Part shown: piece after piece, positions 1 through 8,175 of the stretch
How positions within the stretch are numbered: the first letter of the stretch is position 1
How the letters are laid out: the number at the start of each line of letters is the position of its first letter
DNA from: Xanthomonas hydrangeae
GTDB taxonomy: Bacteria > Pseudomonadota > Gammaproteobacteria > Xanthomonadales > Xanthomonadaceae
Direction: 5' to 3'
DNA length: 64,000 nucleotides
Assembly (NCBI GenBank): GCA_905142475.1
Contig: LR990730.1
Coordinates: 4,931,501-4,995,500, forward strand
Made by a program: the position numbers and the translations under genes
The notes under the pieces: generated by a model
Told to the model about the DNA's origin: nothing
The model's input: only the letters and a program-made list of their open reading frames with translations
Databases searched by the model: none

Positions 1-237
1 CATGCCACGGTCGAGGCCAAGCGCGAAGGCATCGTGCGGGCCGATCAGCTGCAGAGCGTGACGTTACAGCAAGGCAATGTCTGGATCGTTGGTCAGACAC
101 CAGGTTTTCGGGTCAAAGTGGACCTCTCTGCCCCCATGCCTCCCTTGGACGAAAGCATTCGCCAGTCGCAAGCGCTTGATGAGCAGCGCATGCGTCCTAC
201 GCCTGACCGCACGCCCTCGCCCGCCCACACCATGTAA
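1..237 (+). CDS. 3' end of an X-T4SS effector (XVIPCD-like C-terminal domain), partial
   Basis: This is the last 78 codons of a gene that begins before the window. The peptide is nearly identical to the C-terminus of the complete effector at 3955-5430; positions 1-237 correspond to 5194-5430, an offset of 5193 bases. The tail has the hallmarks of the XVIPCD, the VirD4-interacting domain of Xanthomonadales bacterial-killing T4SS effectors: a short helical stretch, a central V-T-L-Q-Q-G-N-V-W segment, and a Gln/Pro-rich end. By family knowledge it would dock the effector on the VirD4 coupling protein. The catalytic part lies outside the window, so I cannot tell whether the upstream copy is complete. 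Confidence 0.7.
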   Translation, partial: HATVEAKREGIVRADQLQSVTLQQGNVWIVGQTPGFRVKVDLSAPMPPLDESIRQSQALDEQRMRPTPDRTPSPAHTM

Positions 238-274
238 GACATATTGGCCATTGGACGAATGGAAGGATCCTCTC

Positions 275-1273
275 GTGAGTGTTGCCGCTTGGTCACATAA
301 AAATATTCATCACCACAGCTTGATCGTCGGTTACCGCCTGGCCACCGGGCAGTCGCGCGAATCGGCCCTGGCGGTGATGGGCAAGGCGACCAAGATCGTC
401 TTCATCGTGATGATCGCCACCAGTCTGGGCACCAACGGCGCCCCGCTGCACAAGACGCTCACCCAGAACCTGGACAAGGAGCTGCATCAGCTGTTCACCG
501 ATGAAGAAGACACCACGTCGGCCGATGCGATCGACCAGAATCTGGCGCTGACCCAGCTCGCCTTGGCGGCGGTGGATGTGGTGCGCATCGACCCGGACGA
601 CCCGGAGTCGCTCGAGCAAAAGCGCAGTGCCATGCTGATGGCAGGCGTTGGCGCGTCCAGCCCGGCCATGGCGGCCGGTGCGATGTTGCTGCTGTTCAAG
701 TTCACCATGGCCTTCTTGATCGGCGTCGGGCCGATCTTCGTCCTGGCGCTCATGTTCGATGCCACCAAGGACCTGTTCAAGAAATGGCTGTTCTACGTCA
801 TCGGCACGCTGTTCTCGATGTCCATGCTCTCGGTGGTCTCGGCCATCGTGCTCAAGCTCTCCTACAAGGTGGCTGCAGCACTGTGGGCCGCAAAAGGCAT
901 CAACAGCCTTATGGGTAATGACGTGGAAGGCCTGAGCTCGCAAGCCATGCAGCAAGGCGGCATCGGCCTGTTGCTGACCACCGTCATCATCACCATACCC
1001 ACCGTGGCTGCGGCGTTGTGGCAGGGCAGCATGGGGAGCTTTATGGCGTTCTCGGCGTTTGATCGGGCAGGCTCAAGCCCAGGGCCGCAAGGACAGGCGC
1101 CGGGGTCTTATATGCCGCGTCAGATTGCTAGCGATAGTGGTTCTAATAGTGGGCAGAGAGATTCAGGAACAAGTACTCAGGCTGTGACAAGGCCTATCGG
1201 AGGAACTTCAGAATCTTTACCAGCACCAGGCTCTAGAGGCAACGCTGGAAGGGCGGACAACTTAAATATTTAG
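275..1273 (+). CDS. VirB6-like T4SS inner-membrane protein, N-terminally truncated (core copy 1)
   Basis: The reading frame starts at GTG 275, preceded by GGAAGGA at 261-267; the open frame continues further 5' only inside the effector gene. The 332-residue product matches the Xanthomonadaceae VirB6 family from about residue 19 (G-Y-R-L-A-T-G-Q-S-R-E-S) onward, so the usual first membrane segment is missing. Hydrophobic segments lie near residues 41-57, 129-158, 170-192 and 228-250. VirB6 is a polytopic subunit of the T4SS inner-membrane complex. After the shared core (to about residue 279) comes a low-complexity Ser/Gly/Gln tail ending near a G-S-R-G motif, and this tail differs in each copy of the array. 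A DUF4189 gene follows. Whether a truncated VirB6 still joins a secretion channel is unknown; it may be a silent donor or a carrier for the variable tail. Confidence 0.7.
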   Translation: MSVAAWSHKNIHHHSLIVGYRLATGQSRESALAVMGKATKIVFIVMIATSLGTNGAPLHKTLTQNLDKELHQLFTDEEDTTSADAIDQNLALTQLALAAVDVVRIDPDDPESLEQKRSAMLMAGVGASSPAMAAGAMLLLFKFTMAFLIGVGPIFVLALMFDATKDLFKKWLFYVIGTLFSMSMLSVVSAIVLKLSYKVAAALWAAKGINSLMGNDVEGLSSQAMQQGGIGLLLTTVIITIPTVAAALWQGSMGSFMAFSAFDRAGSSPGPQGQAPGSYMPRQIASDSGSNSGQRDSGTSTQAVTRPIGGTSESLPAPGSRGNAGRADNLNI

Positions 1274-1387
1274 ACTTAATTAGTCTATTCGACGGCTACC
1301 CATATCGCACAACAAATCGAACCCGAGCAGCTTCAGAATATATAAGGCGAAAGATTTTTGTTAAATCAATTAACTCCGGCCTTCAAC

Positions 1388-1906
1388 ATGAAATTACGTG
1401 CCACCGCATTCATTTTTTTTATATTTCTCAGTCATTCTTCAATGGCTGAGCAAGGCTGTCCGCCAGGTCAATATCCTATAGGTGGGCAAGGAGCCATAGC
1501 ATGCGCTCCAATGCCGCAAGGTCAAACACAACAAGCACAGCCTAGCCCAGTCGGAAAATGGGTAAAGACTTGGGGTGCTGTAGTTCTAGACGAATCTGAA
1601 GTAGGTGCACTGGGCGTATCGACCGGCAAACTATCGAAAAATGATGCACAGCAGGCCGCACTTCTCAATTGCGCCAAAGTAGGTGGCACTGCTTGCAGAG
1701 AATGGACGACATATCGAAACCAATGCATAGCTGTTGCAGAACCCTATAGTGATGGAAGATCAGTACCAGGAAGCTTACAGTTTGTAACAGGTCCATCTTC
1801 AGAAAAGAACAACAGCGAAGCATCTAGAAAATGTTCGTCTACAAATAAGATTAGCTGCCGGGTCATTTATTCAGCATGCTCCGAGCCAATTTTTGAGAAG
1901 TTCTAA
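1388..1906 (+). CDS. secreted DUF4189-domain protein (cassette 1)
   Basis: The ATG at 1388 gives a clear signal peptide (about residues 1-21, ending near S-M-A-E-Q). An in-frame TTG at 1358 is a possible but poorer start. The mature N-terminus carries a Cys-Pro-rich block shared with the other two copies (G-C-P-P-G-Q-Y-P-I-G-G-Q-G), then a DUF4189 domain with the conserved W-G-A, paired cysteines and the R-N-Q-C-I-A-V-A stretch. The product is probably periplasmic and disulfide-bonded. Its biochemical role is not known. The base composition is visibly more AT-rich than the VirB6 core beside it. Away from the N-terminal block it diverges strongly from the DUF4189 proteins at 2626 and 6465, as expected for exchangeable cassettes. 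Confidence 0.7.
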   Translation: MKLRATAFIFFIFLSHSSMAEQGCPPGQYPIGGQGAIACAPMPQGQTQQAQPSPVGKWVKTWGAVVLDESEVGALGVSTGKLSKNDAQQAALLNCAKVGGTACREWTTYRNQCIAVAEPYSDGRSVPGSLQFVTGPSSEKNNSEASRKCSSTNKISCRVIYSACSEPIFEKF

Positions 1907-1920
1907 CGCGGAACATTAAA

Positions 1921-2607
1921 TTGGCACATGCTCACCTAAAAAACCTGGACAAGGAGCTGTATACGCTTTTCATCGACGACGAGGATATCAACCCGGCCAT
2001 GGCGGCCGGTGCGATGTTGCTGCTGTTCAAGTTCACCATGGCCTTCTTGATCGGCGTCGGGCCGATCTTCGTCCTGGCGCTCATGTTCGATGCCACCAAG
2101 GACCTGTTCAAGAAATGGCTGTTCTACGTCATCGGCACGCTGTTCTCGATGTCCATGCTCTCGGTGGTCTCGGCCATCGTGCTCAAGCTCTCCTACAAGG
2201 TGGCTGCAGCACTGTGGGCCGCAAAAGGCATCAACAGTCTGATGGGCAACGATGTGGAAGGCCTGAGCTCACAAGCCATGCAGCAAGGCGGTATCGGCCT
2301 GTTGCTGACCACCGTCATCATCACCATGCCTACTGTCGCGGCTGCATTATGGCAGGGCAGCATGGGTAGCTTCATGGCGTTCTCGGCGTTTGATCGGGCA
2401 GGCTCAAGTCCAGGGCCGCAGGGGCAGGCGCCGGGATCTTACATGCCGCAGCAGAGTGGCAACAATACATCTGTACCAGATAATTCAATAGTATTGCCTT
2501 CTACACCCAACAATCAGCGGGTCACTGGAGGAGAGGCCCAAGCACCACAGCCAGCAAGTCCGGGCTCCAGGGGCATCGCATCTCAGAATAACAATCAAGT
2601 CATCTGA
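1921..2607 (+). pseudogene. VirB6-like core remnant with its own tail (core copy 2)
   Basis: The open frame runs from a TTG at 1921 for 228 codons. It lacks the first half of the other copies: N-L-D-K-E-L is joined through a short link (near 1975-1995) directly to the P-A-M-A-A-G-A-M core, so the region between is deleted. From about 1996 to 2450 the DNA is almost identical to 660-1113 and 5837-6293. The tail after 2450 is unrelated to the other two except for the closing G-S-R-G motif. No convincing ribosome-binding site precedes the frame. This is an in-frame fragment that carries a variable tail and leads into another DUF4189 gene. It could be expressed, but it is more likely a recombination product. 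Confidence 0.55.
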
Positions 2608-2625
2608 AATTAGGTTGAAGCAGGT

Positions 2626-3152
2626 ATGAAGTTCTATTGGTCTTTAATTCTTCTTTTGGTTCTCACTCCAAATTTTGCACATGCGGAGGGTGGCTGCCCC
2701 CCGGGACAGTATCCTATTGGCGGACAAGGAGCAGTTGCATGCGCACCAATGCCCCAGGACAATTCACAGCCAAAGGCCCGAGCCTTAGGAAAATGGATCA
2801 AAACCTGGGGCGCAATTGCAATGGGATCCATAGACTCAGTGATCAATTATGGAGTTTCCACGGGTAAATTTTCAAAAAGCGAAGCACGTGATGAGGCAAT
2901 GGCGAAATGCGCTTCACACGGCGAGAAAGACTGCAAAGTTACGCTCACATATTTCAATCAATGCGCCGCAATATCGACGCCAGAAATAGACGGAAAACCA
3001 TTAGGGGGGGGGTGGTACAATTCGCAGGAAGTGCCACAATTGCGGAGGCATCAGCCCGCGCATCCTCACTGTGTAGAAATTCCAATAAACCACCTGCTCA
3101 GTGCACTATCATTTATAGCAATTGCACTAAACAGGTATTCCAGAAATTTTAA
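2626..3152 (+). pseudogene. secreted DUF4189-domain protein, frame broken at a G9 tract (cassette 2)
   Basis: The gene starts at ATG 2626 with a signal peptide (M-K-F-Y-W-S-L-I to about A-H-A-E) and the shared G-C-P-P-G-Q-Y-P-I-G-G-Q-G block, followed by a normal DUF4189 domain. At 3004-3012 there is a run of nine G; beyond it the original frame reads unrelated sequence to 3192. The family-like C-terminus (ending C-T-K-Q-V-F-Q-K-F at 3152) lies in the next frame. Ten or seven G would restore one continuous gene of about 175 codons. The tract may be phase-variable, a real disabling mutation, or a homopolymer sequencing error. The intact sister at 6465-6998 shows what the full protein looks like. 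Confidence 0.65.
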
Positions 3153-3328
3153 GGAAAAGCTTCCGGTCAGCAGACGCGTATTCTCATCTTGAAATTCTAA
3201 AGAATTGGCTTCAATTTGTGCCTCATGCATGTGTTAGATAATTTGGATATGAATGTCGTCAGTTGGGATGTCATCCCTGCTACACGCTATCGCCGGCATT
3301 CTTTTGAGATTTGCAGGACTCTGATCTT

Positions 3329-3913
3329 ATGATTCGGAATCTAAACATAGCAACACTAATATGCTCAGCCCTAATTTTCCTCACAGGGTGCAACCCAATG
3401 AATACTGCTTACGCGAAACCGGATAATACCGTAGCAGATTGGCCCTTAAAGTTTGTACGCCATACCTTCGGCGCTGCTTGCTACTCGACCTACGGATGCA
3501 AGGTCCGCTACAACAATTTCCTGTTCATTGATGACCCGGACGACAAGCTCGAAGTGTCTTCGGCTTCGCTGGGCGCCAAGTATCCTTCCAACCTCGGCGG
3601 CGGCTATCTTGGTGTAAAGAACTTCCCGCCACCCATTGAAATCTCCTGGCGCTCAAAAGATGGTCAAGCCCATGAGGCCAAGGTCGATCTGGAAGAAATT
3701 TTCCATGACCGTTTGATTCGTCATAACGTCAAAAGCGAGGATATCCCGGAAGGAATTTCCATCGGCGATCCTGAAATCGTATTAGAAGTTAACGATCGCA
3801 CGGTTAATGTGTACATGAAAGCTTTTATTCCAACAAAATCACGCCGCGACCCAAACAACGCCAACAGCGACTATCGGGACGAATTAGTTTTAGCATGGAG
3901 CAAGATTTACTAG
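3329..3913 (+). CDS. lipoprotein, probable immunity protein (X-Tfi) of the DUF2235 effector
   Basis: ATG 3329 is preceded by AGGA. The product has a type II signal peptide with lipobox L-T-G-C at about residues 21-24, then a mature domain of about 170 residues that I cannot assign to a named family. It lies 41 bases upstream of, and in line with, the effector gene at 3955. A second, frame-broken copy sits before the broken effector copy at 7745, so the two genes travel together. Known immunity proteins of X-T4SS effectors are often periplasmic lipoproteins encoded next to the effector. Position, lipobox and co-duplication support that role here; it is inference, not homology. Confidence 0.65.
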   Translation: MIRNLNIATLICSALIFLTGCNPMNTAYAKPDNTVADWPLKFVRHTFGAACYSTYGCKVRYNNFLFIDDPDDKLEVSSASLGAKYPSNLGGGYLGVKNFPPPIEISWRSKDGQAHEAKVDLEEIFHDRLIRHNVKSEDIPEGISIGDPEIVLEVNDRTVNVYMKAFIPTKSRRDPNNANSDYRDELVLAWSKIY

Positions 3914-3954
3914 GAATTCGGCTATTCATAGCACCGTAATCACGGAGATGTTTC

Positions 3955-5430
3955 ATGGAGAAGAAACAATTGCCCGATGGCGTGACCACTTATCTCGCCG
4001 ATACGAAAGATATTGCGAGCTATGCCGATGCGAGCGAAGCGCTCTCGGCGCAATCAACGCCGATTATGGTAGATTCCGGTAAGCCGCACTCTCGCCTGTT
4101 CGTTGCTGCCTTTGATGGTACTGGCAACAATTTGCACAAGGATGCACCAGAAAACCGCACCAATGTGGCAGACGCTTACCTGCAAATCGATGCGGCACGC
4201 AGGAAAGAAGGTCTTGAGAATATTAGCGCTGGCTACGTCGAAGGTGTAGGTACGCAGGGAGGGCCGCGCGGCACACGCGACCTCATGCGGGGCAATACCT
4301 ATGAGGCCCGTCTTGAAGAAATGTATTTCCAGTTTACGAAGCAGGCCAAACATTGGCTGGACGAAGATTCCCACGCGCAGATAAGCATTGCATCAATGGG
4401 ATTTAGCCGCGGCGCAGAGCAGGCCGCAGGTTTCACCCGCATGGTGCATGAACGAGGCATCCACGACCCTAAAAGTATGGTTGTGCATCGTGGTGCCGAT
4501 GGTCTGATTGAGCAAGTTGAGTTCACCAAGCCGCCGCTGGTTGCCCCAGGAAAAGTTGCCCAGGCTGTCGGCCTATTCGATCCTGTCGGCACTGGCGTTC
4601 CGCGCGACCATGACCGGCGCTTGCCGCCGTCAGTGATTTCCGGCTTCCAGATCACTGCCGAGGACGAGCGCCGCAATCTGTTCCAGTCCACGGCCATCAT
4701 GGATGCCGGCCGCACAGAAGGCGGCCGCTTCCTCAACGTCACCGTAGGTGGCGCGCATAGCGACATCGTTGGCAGTTATAGCCAAAATGGCCTCGCCATC
4801 CGCAGCGGCAACGTCATGGTGGATTATCTCAACGGCTTAAGTGCCCAGCCGTTTTTAGATAAACGTGCCGTACCAAGCGCACCAGAAATGAATGTCGTAC
4901 ACCGCTCCGAGGAGCATCAGTTTATCTATAGCACTTCGCTGTACGACAAGACCGGTGCGCGCGGCGTGCAGACAGCACTGGCGCCACCTGCGCTGTGTCG
5001 TATCGACTGCCTGGATGCACAGCCGGTCGATAAGGCCTTGGCAGAGAAATTTACGTTCAAGCCGGTTGCGATTGGACCGGTGCCGGCTGAGCCACATGCA
5101 CTCAAAGCTTCACAATCAACAGTTCCAAACGACCCGCTCTACCAAGCGATTCACAGCAAGCTACCGGCAGGTACTTCTGACGCCATTGCCATGCATGCCA
5201 CGGTCGAGGCCAAGCGCGAAGGCATCGTGCGGGCCGATCAGCTGCAGAGCGTGACGTTACAGCAAGGCAATGTCTGGATCGTTGGTCAGACGCCAGGTTT
5301 TCGGGTCAAAGTGGACCTCTCTGCCCCCATGCCTCCCTTGGACGAAAGCATTCGCCAGTCGCAAGCGCTTGATGAGCAGCGAATGCGTCCTACGCCTGAC
5401 CGCACGCCCTCGCCTGCCCACGCCATGTAA
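3955..5430 (+). CDS. X-T4SS effector: DUF2235 (Tle1-like) phospholipase domain plus XVIPCD-like tail
   Basis: The 491-residue protein starts at ATG 3955 behind a GGAG site. Residues about 45-360 form a DUF2235 α/β-hydrolase domain: F-D-G-T-G-N-N at 53-59, the nucleophile elbow G-F-S-R-G at 149-153 (Ser151), F-D-P-V-G with Asp209, and G-A-H-S-D with His268, which would complete a catalytic triad. DUF2235 enzymes of the Tle1 group are phospholipases delivered into rival bacteria. There is no signal peptide. The last ~100 residues resemble the XVIPCD recruitment domain for VirD4, so export through the X-type T4SS is more likely than through a T6SS. The lipoprotein upstream is the likely immunity protein, and a VirB6-like gene follows. 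It is the only complete effector in the array. Confidence 0.8.
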   Translation: MEKKQLPDGVTTYLADTKDIASYADASEALSAQSTPIMVDSGKPHSRLFVAAFDGTGNNLHKDAPENRTNVADAYLQIDAARRKEGLENISAGYVEGVGTQGGPRGTRDLMRGNTYEARLEEMYFQFTKQAKHWLDEDSHAQISIASMGFSRGAEQAAGFTRMVHERGIHDPKSMVVHRGADGLIEQVEFTKPPLVAPGKVAQAVGLFDPVGTGVPRDHDRRLPPSVISGFQITAEDERRNLFQSTAIMDAGRTEGGRFLNVTVGGAHSDIVGSYSQNGLAIRSGNVMVDYLNGLSAQPFLDKRAVPSAPEMNVVHRSEEHQFIYSTSLYDKTGARGVQTALAPPALCRIDCLDAQPVDKALAEKFTFKPVAIGPVPAEPHALKASQSTVPNDPLYQAIHSKLPAGTSDAIAMHATVEAKREGIVRADQLQSVTLQQGNVWIVGQTPGFRVKVDLSAPMPPLDESIRQSQALDEQRMRPTPDRTPSPAHAM

Positions 5431-5467
5431 GACATACTCGCCGTTCGACGAACGGAAGGATCCTCTC

Positions 5468-6448
5468 GTGAGTGTTGTCGCTTGGCCCAATCGATACCTT
5501 GATCGCCACAGCTTGGTCGTCGGCCAGGCCACCGGGCAGTCGCGCGAGTCGGCCATGGCTGTGATGGGCAAGGCGACCAAGATCGTCTTCATCGTGATGA
5601 TCGCCACCAGTCTGGGCACCAACGGCGCCCCGCTGCACAAGACGCTCACCCAGAACCTGGACAAGGAGCTGCATCAGCTGTTCACCGATGAAGAAGACAC
5701 CACGTCGGCCGATGCGATCGACCAGAATCTGGCGCTGACCCAGCTCGCCTTGGCGGCGGTGGATGTGGTGCGCATCGACCCGGAGTCGCTCGAGCAAAAG
5801 CGCAGTGCCATGCTGATGGCAGGCGTTGGCGCGTCCAGCCCGGCCATGGCGGCCGGTGCGATGTTGCTGCTGTTCAAGTTCACCATGGCCTTCTTGATCG
5901 GCGTCGGGCCGATCTTCGTCCTGGCGCTCATGTTCGATGCCACCAAGGACCTGTTCAAGAAATGGCTGTTCTACGTCATCGGCACGCTGTTCTCGATGTC
6001 CATGCTCTCGGTGGTCTCGGCCATCGTGCTCAAGCTCTCCTACAAGGTGGCTGCAGCACTGTGGGCCGCAAAAGGCATCAACAGCCTGATGGGCAATGAC
6101 GTGGAAGGCCTGAGCTCGCAAGCCATGCAGCAAGGCGGCATCGGCCTGTTGCTGACCACCGTCATCATCACCATACCCACCGTGGCTGCGGCGTTGTGGC
6201 AGGGCAGCATGGGGAGCTTTATGGCGTTCTCGGCGTTTGATCGGGCAGGCTCAAGCCCAGGGCCGCAAGGACAGGCGCCGGGGTCTTATATGCCTGCCGC
6301 AATTGAAAGGGATAACAGCAGGTCGGGCGGCCAAGACGCGCTACCGCAAAACAATTCAAGAGTATCAGGGACGCCTCAACCCACACTACTCTCTGAAGGC
6401 ACTGGCTCTAGAGGGGTAGCTAATCAAAACTCCAACCGAATCACTTGA
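5468..6448 (+). CDS. VirB6-like T4SS inner-membrane protein, N-terminally truncated (core copy 3)
   Basis: GTG 5468 with GGAAGGA upstream is the same start context as copy 1 (offset 5193). The 326-residue product carries the shared VirB6 core with four hydrophobic segments. It differs from copy 1 by a few residues near the start (V-V-G-Q-A-T-G-Q instead of I-V-G-Y-R-L-A-T-G-Q) and by a two-codon deletion in the R-I-D-P-E-S stretch. Core identity ends near 6293; the last ~50 residues are a copy-specific tail that again closes with G-S-R-G. The gene follows the complete effector by 37 bases and precedes a DUF4189 gene by 16 bases, so the three probably share a transcript. The missing first membrane segment leaves its function in a T4SS doubtful. 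Confidence 0.7.
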   Translation: MSVVAWPNRYLDRHSLVVGQATGQSRESAMAVMGKATKIVFIVMIATSLGTNGAPLHKTLTQNLDKELHQLFTDEEDTTSADAIDQNLALTQLALAAVDVVRIDPESLEQKRSAMLMAGVGASSPAMAAGAMLLLFKFTMAFLIGVGPIFVLALMFDATKDLFKKWLFYVIGTLFSMSMLSVVSAIVLKLSYKVAAALWAAKGINSLMGNDVEGLSSQAMQQGGIGLLLTTVIITIPTVAAALWQGSMGSFMAFSAFDRAGSSPGPQGQAPGSYMPAAIERDNSRSGGQDALPQNNSRVSGTPQPTLLSEGTGSRGVANQNSNRIT

Positions 6449-6464
6449 ATTAGAAGCTTTTGAA

Positions 6465-6998
6465 ATGATTCCCAACCTACTATTGTTTTTAACCTTGGTA
6501 CTTTATGCCGGCGTAGCACATGCAGAGGGTGGATGTCCGCCTGGTCAATACCCTATTGGCGGACAGGGCGCGATGGCCTGCGCGCCGATCCCTCAAGAGA
6601 ATTCCCAGCAAAAGCCGCAACCTAGTGGAAAATGGATCAAAACATGGGGCGCTATTGCAATGGGCTCAATTGACTCTATAGCGAATTACGGCGTCACCAC
6701 TGGCAAGTTATCTAAATCCGATGCGGAAGATGATGCGCTTACACGCTGCGCGTCTCATGGGGAAAAGAACTGCAGGGTTGGACTTACTTATAGAAATCAA
6801 TGCGCGGTAATCGTAGAACCGCAAGTTGACGGAAAACCGATGTCGGGTGGAACAGTACGTTTCATCGGCAGAAATACCATAGCAAGCGCTAGCAACGACG
6901 CCCTGGAACTATGCAGGAAAGATAACAAGACAATAGTCAATGCTGAATGCACAATAGTTTATAAGGCATGCTCAGAGCCAGTCTTTCAAGCCTTTTGA
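6465..6998 (+). CDS. secreted DUF4189-domain protein (cassette 3, intact)
   Basis: A 177-residue protein from ATG 6465. The signal peptide covers about residues 1-21 (ending A-H-A-E), and the mature protein starts with the shared G-C-P-P-G-Q-Y-P-I-G-G-Q-G block. The DUF4189 domain has W-G-A-I-A near residue 65, paired cysteines, and R-N-Q-C-A-V-I-V. It resembles the broken copy at 2626 more closely than the one at 1388. The product is probably periplasmic. Each DUF4189 gene in the array directly follows a VirB6-like tail, suggesting a functional pairing such as stabiliser, inhibitor or adaptor. None of these roles is established. Confidence 0.75.
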   Translation: MIPNLLLFLTLVLYAGVAHAEGGCPPGQYPIGGQGAMACAPIPQENSQQKPQPSGKWIKTWGAIAMGSIDSIANYGVTTGKLSKSDAEDDALTRCASHGEKNCRVGLTYRNQCAVIVEPQVDGKPMSGGTVRFIGRNTIASASNDALELCRKDNKTIVNAECTIVYKACSEPVFQAF

Positions 6999-7123
6999 TG
7001 ACTTAGAATCAGAAGAGCTTTGAGTGTACAAAAAATGAATGCTCTGCCGCGCGAGAATTTATTTTATTGCACACATACACAGACTTTATCACAGGGCTCA
7101 AAATTTGTAAGGGGCCAACCTTC

Positions 7124-7704
7124 ATGATGCGACATCTGCATATAAAAGCCCCACTCTGTTGCCTTTTTTTTTGACAGGTTGCAATCCTATGAACGCTGCC
7201 TATGCAAAACCTGATAATACCGTAGCAGACTGGCCCTTAAAATTTGTACGCCATAGCTTTGGCGCAGCCTGCTACTCTACCTACGGATGCAAGGTCCGCT
7301 ATAACAATTTCCTGTTCATCGATGACCCGGATGACAAGCTCGAAGTGTCTTCGGCCTCGCTGGGCGCCAAGTATCCTTCCAACCTCGGTGGCGACTATCT
7401 TGGCGTAAAGAACTTCCCGCCACCCATTGAAATCTCTTGGCGTTCAAAAGATGATCAAGCCCATGAGACCAAGGTCGATCTGGAAGAAATTTTCCATGAC
7501 CGTCTGATTCGTCATAACGTCAAACGCGAAGATATCCTGCAGGGTATTTCAATTGGTGATCCGGAAATCGTATTGGAGGTGAATGATCGTACGGTGAATG
7601 TTTACATGCGTGCCTTCATCCCTACAAAAACCCCTCAGATCCCAGGAAATCCTCGCAGTAGCTTTAGAGATGACTTGGTCGTAGCGTGGACAAGATCGTA
7701 CTAG
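7124..7704 (+). pseudogene. second copy of the lipoprotein immunity candidate, frame broken at a T9 tract
   Basis: The mature part from about 7176 is nearly identical to the lipoprotein at 3329-3913. The likely start (ATG 7124 or 7127) opens a signal-peptide frame that hits a stop immediately after nine T at 7164-7172. The L-T-G-C lipobox and the rest lie in another frame, reachable only from a TTG at 7159 that would leave almost no signal peptide. One extra T (or two fewer) would give a normal lipoprotein signal joined to the domain. The gene is therefore off as sequenced. Phase variation, decay and sequencing error all remain possible. Confidence 0.65.
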
Positions 7705-7744
7705 CGCTCGCTGTTTTTTGTCATTGCAATCATGGAGATGTTTC

Positions 7745-8175
7745 ATGGAGAAGAAACCCCTTCCGGATGGTGTGACCACTTATCATGCCGATGCAAAGGA
7801 TATTGCTAGCTACGGCGATGCGAGCACGGCGCTCTCGGCCCAGACAATACCTATCATGGTGGACTCGCGCAGCCATATTCCCGTTTATTTGTTGCCGCCT
7901 TCGATGGTACTGGCAATAATTTGTACAAAGATGCGCCTGAGCATCGCACCAATGTCGCTGAAGCCTACCTGCAGATTGATGCTGCACAGAGGAAAGAGGG
8001 ACTTGAAAATATCGGCGCCGGATATGTCGAAGGTGTCGGCACCCAAGGTGGGCAAGGCGGTACACGCGATCTCATGCAGGGCTACACCTATGAGGCACGC
8101 CTTGAAGAGATGTACGTAAAATTTGCAGCGCAATCAGCGAAGTGGATTCGAGAGGACCCCGAGGCAAAGATCAGT
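7745..8175 (+). pseudogene. 5' fragment of a second DUF2235 effector, frameshifted and truncated
   Basis: From ATG 7745 the frame copies the effector N-terminus (M-E-K-K-x-L-P-D-G-V-T-T-Y) for about 40 codons. An indel near 7865-7890 then moves the homology (F-D-G-T-G-N-N-L onwards) into another frame, which continues to about 8172. Homology to the effector ends just before the G-F-S-R-G nucleophile region, so no catalytic domain could be made. The DNA then joins a short piece of the VirB6 core. The broken lipoprotein copy directly upstream shows that the pair was duplicated and then decayed. Confidence 0.8.

Noticed and set aside
1358-1387. TTG 1358 as start of the first DUF4189 gene
   Set aside because: It would add ten residues ahead of a normal signal peptide. 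ATG 1388 gives the standard form, although its ribosome-binding site is also weak.
2907-3152. A separate small gene in the plus strand
   Set aside because: Its C-terminal part matches the end of DUF4189, so it is the continuation of the frame-broken gene at 2626, not an independent gene.
3955-5430. A T6SS Tle1 effector
   Set aside because: The DUF2235 domain alone would allow it, but no vgrG, PAAR or tssA-type gene is nearby, and the C-terminal region has XVIPCD character next to VirB6-like genes. T4SS export is the better reading.
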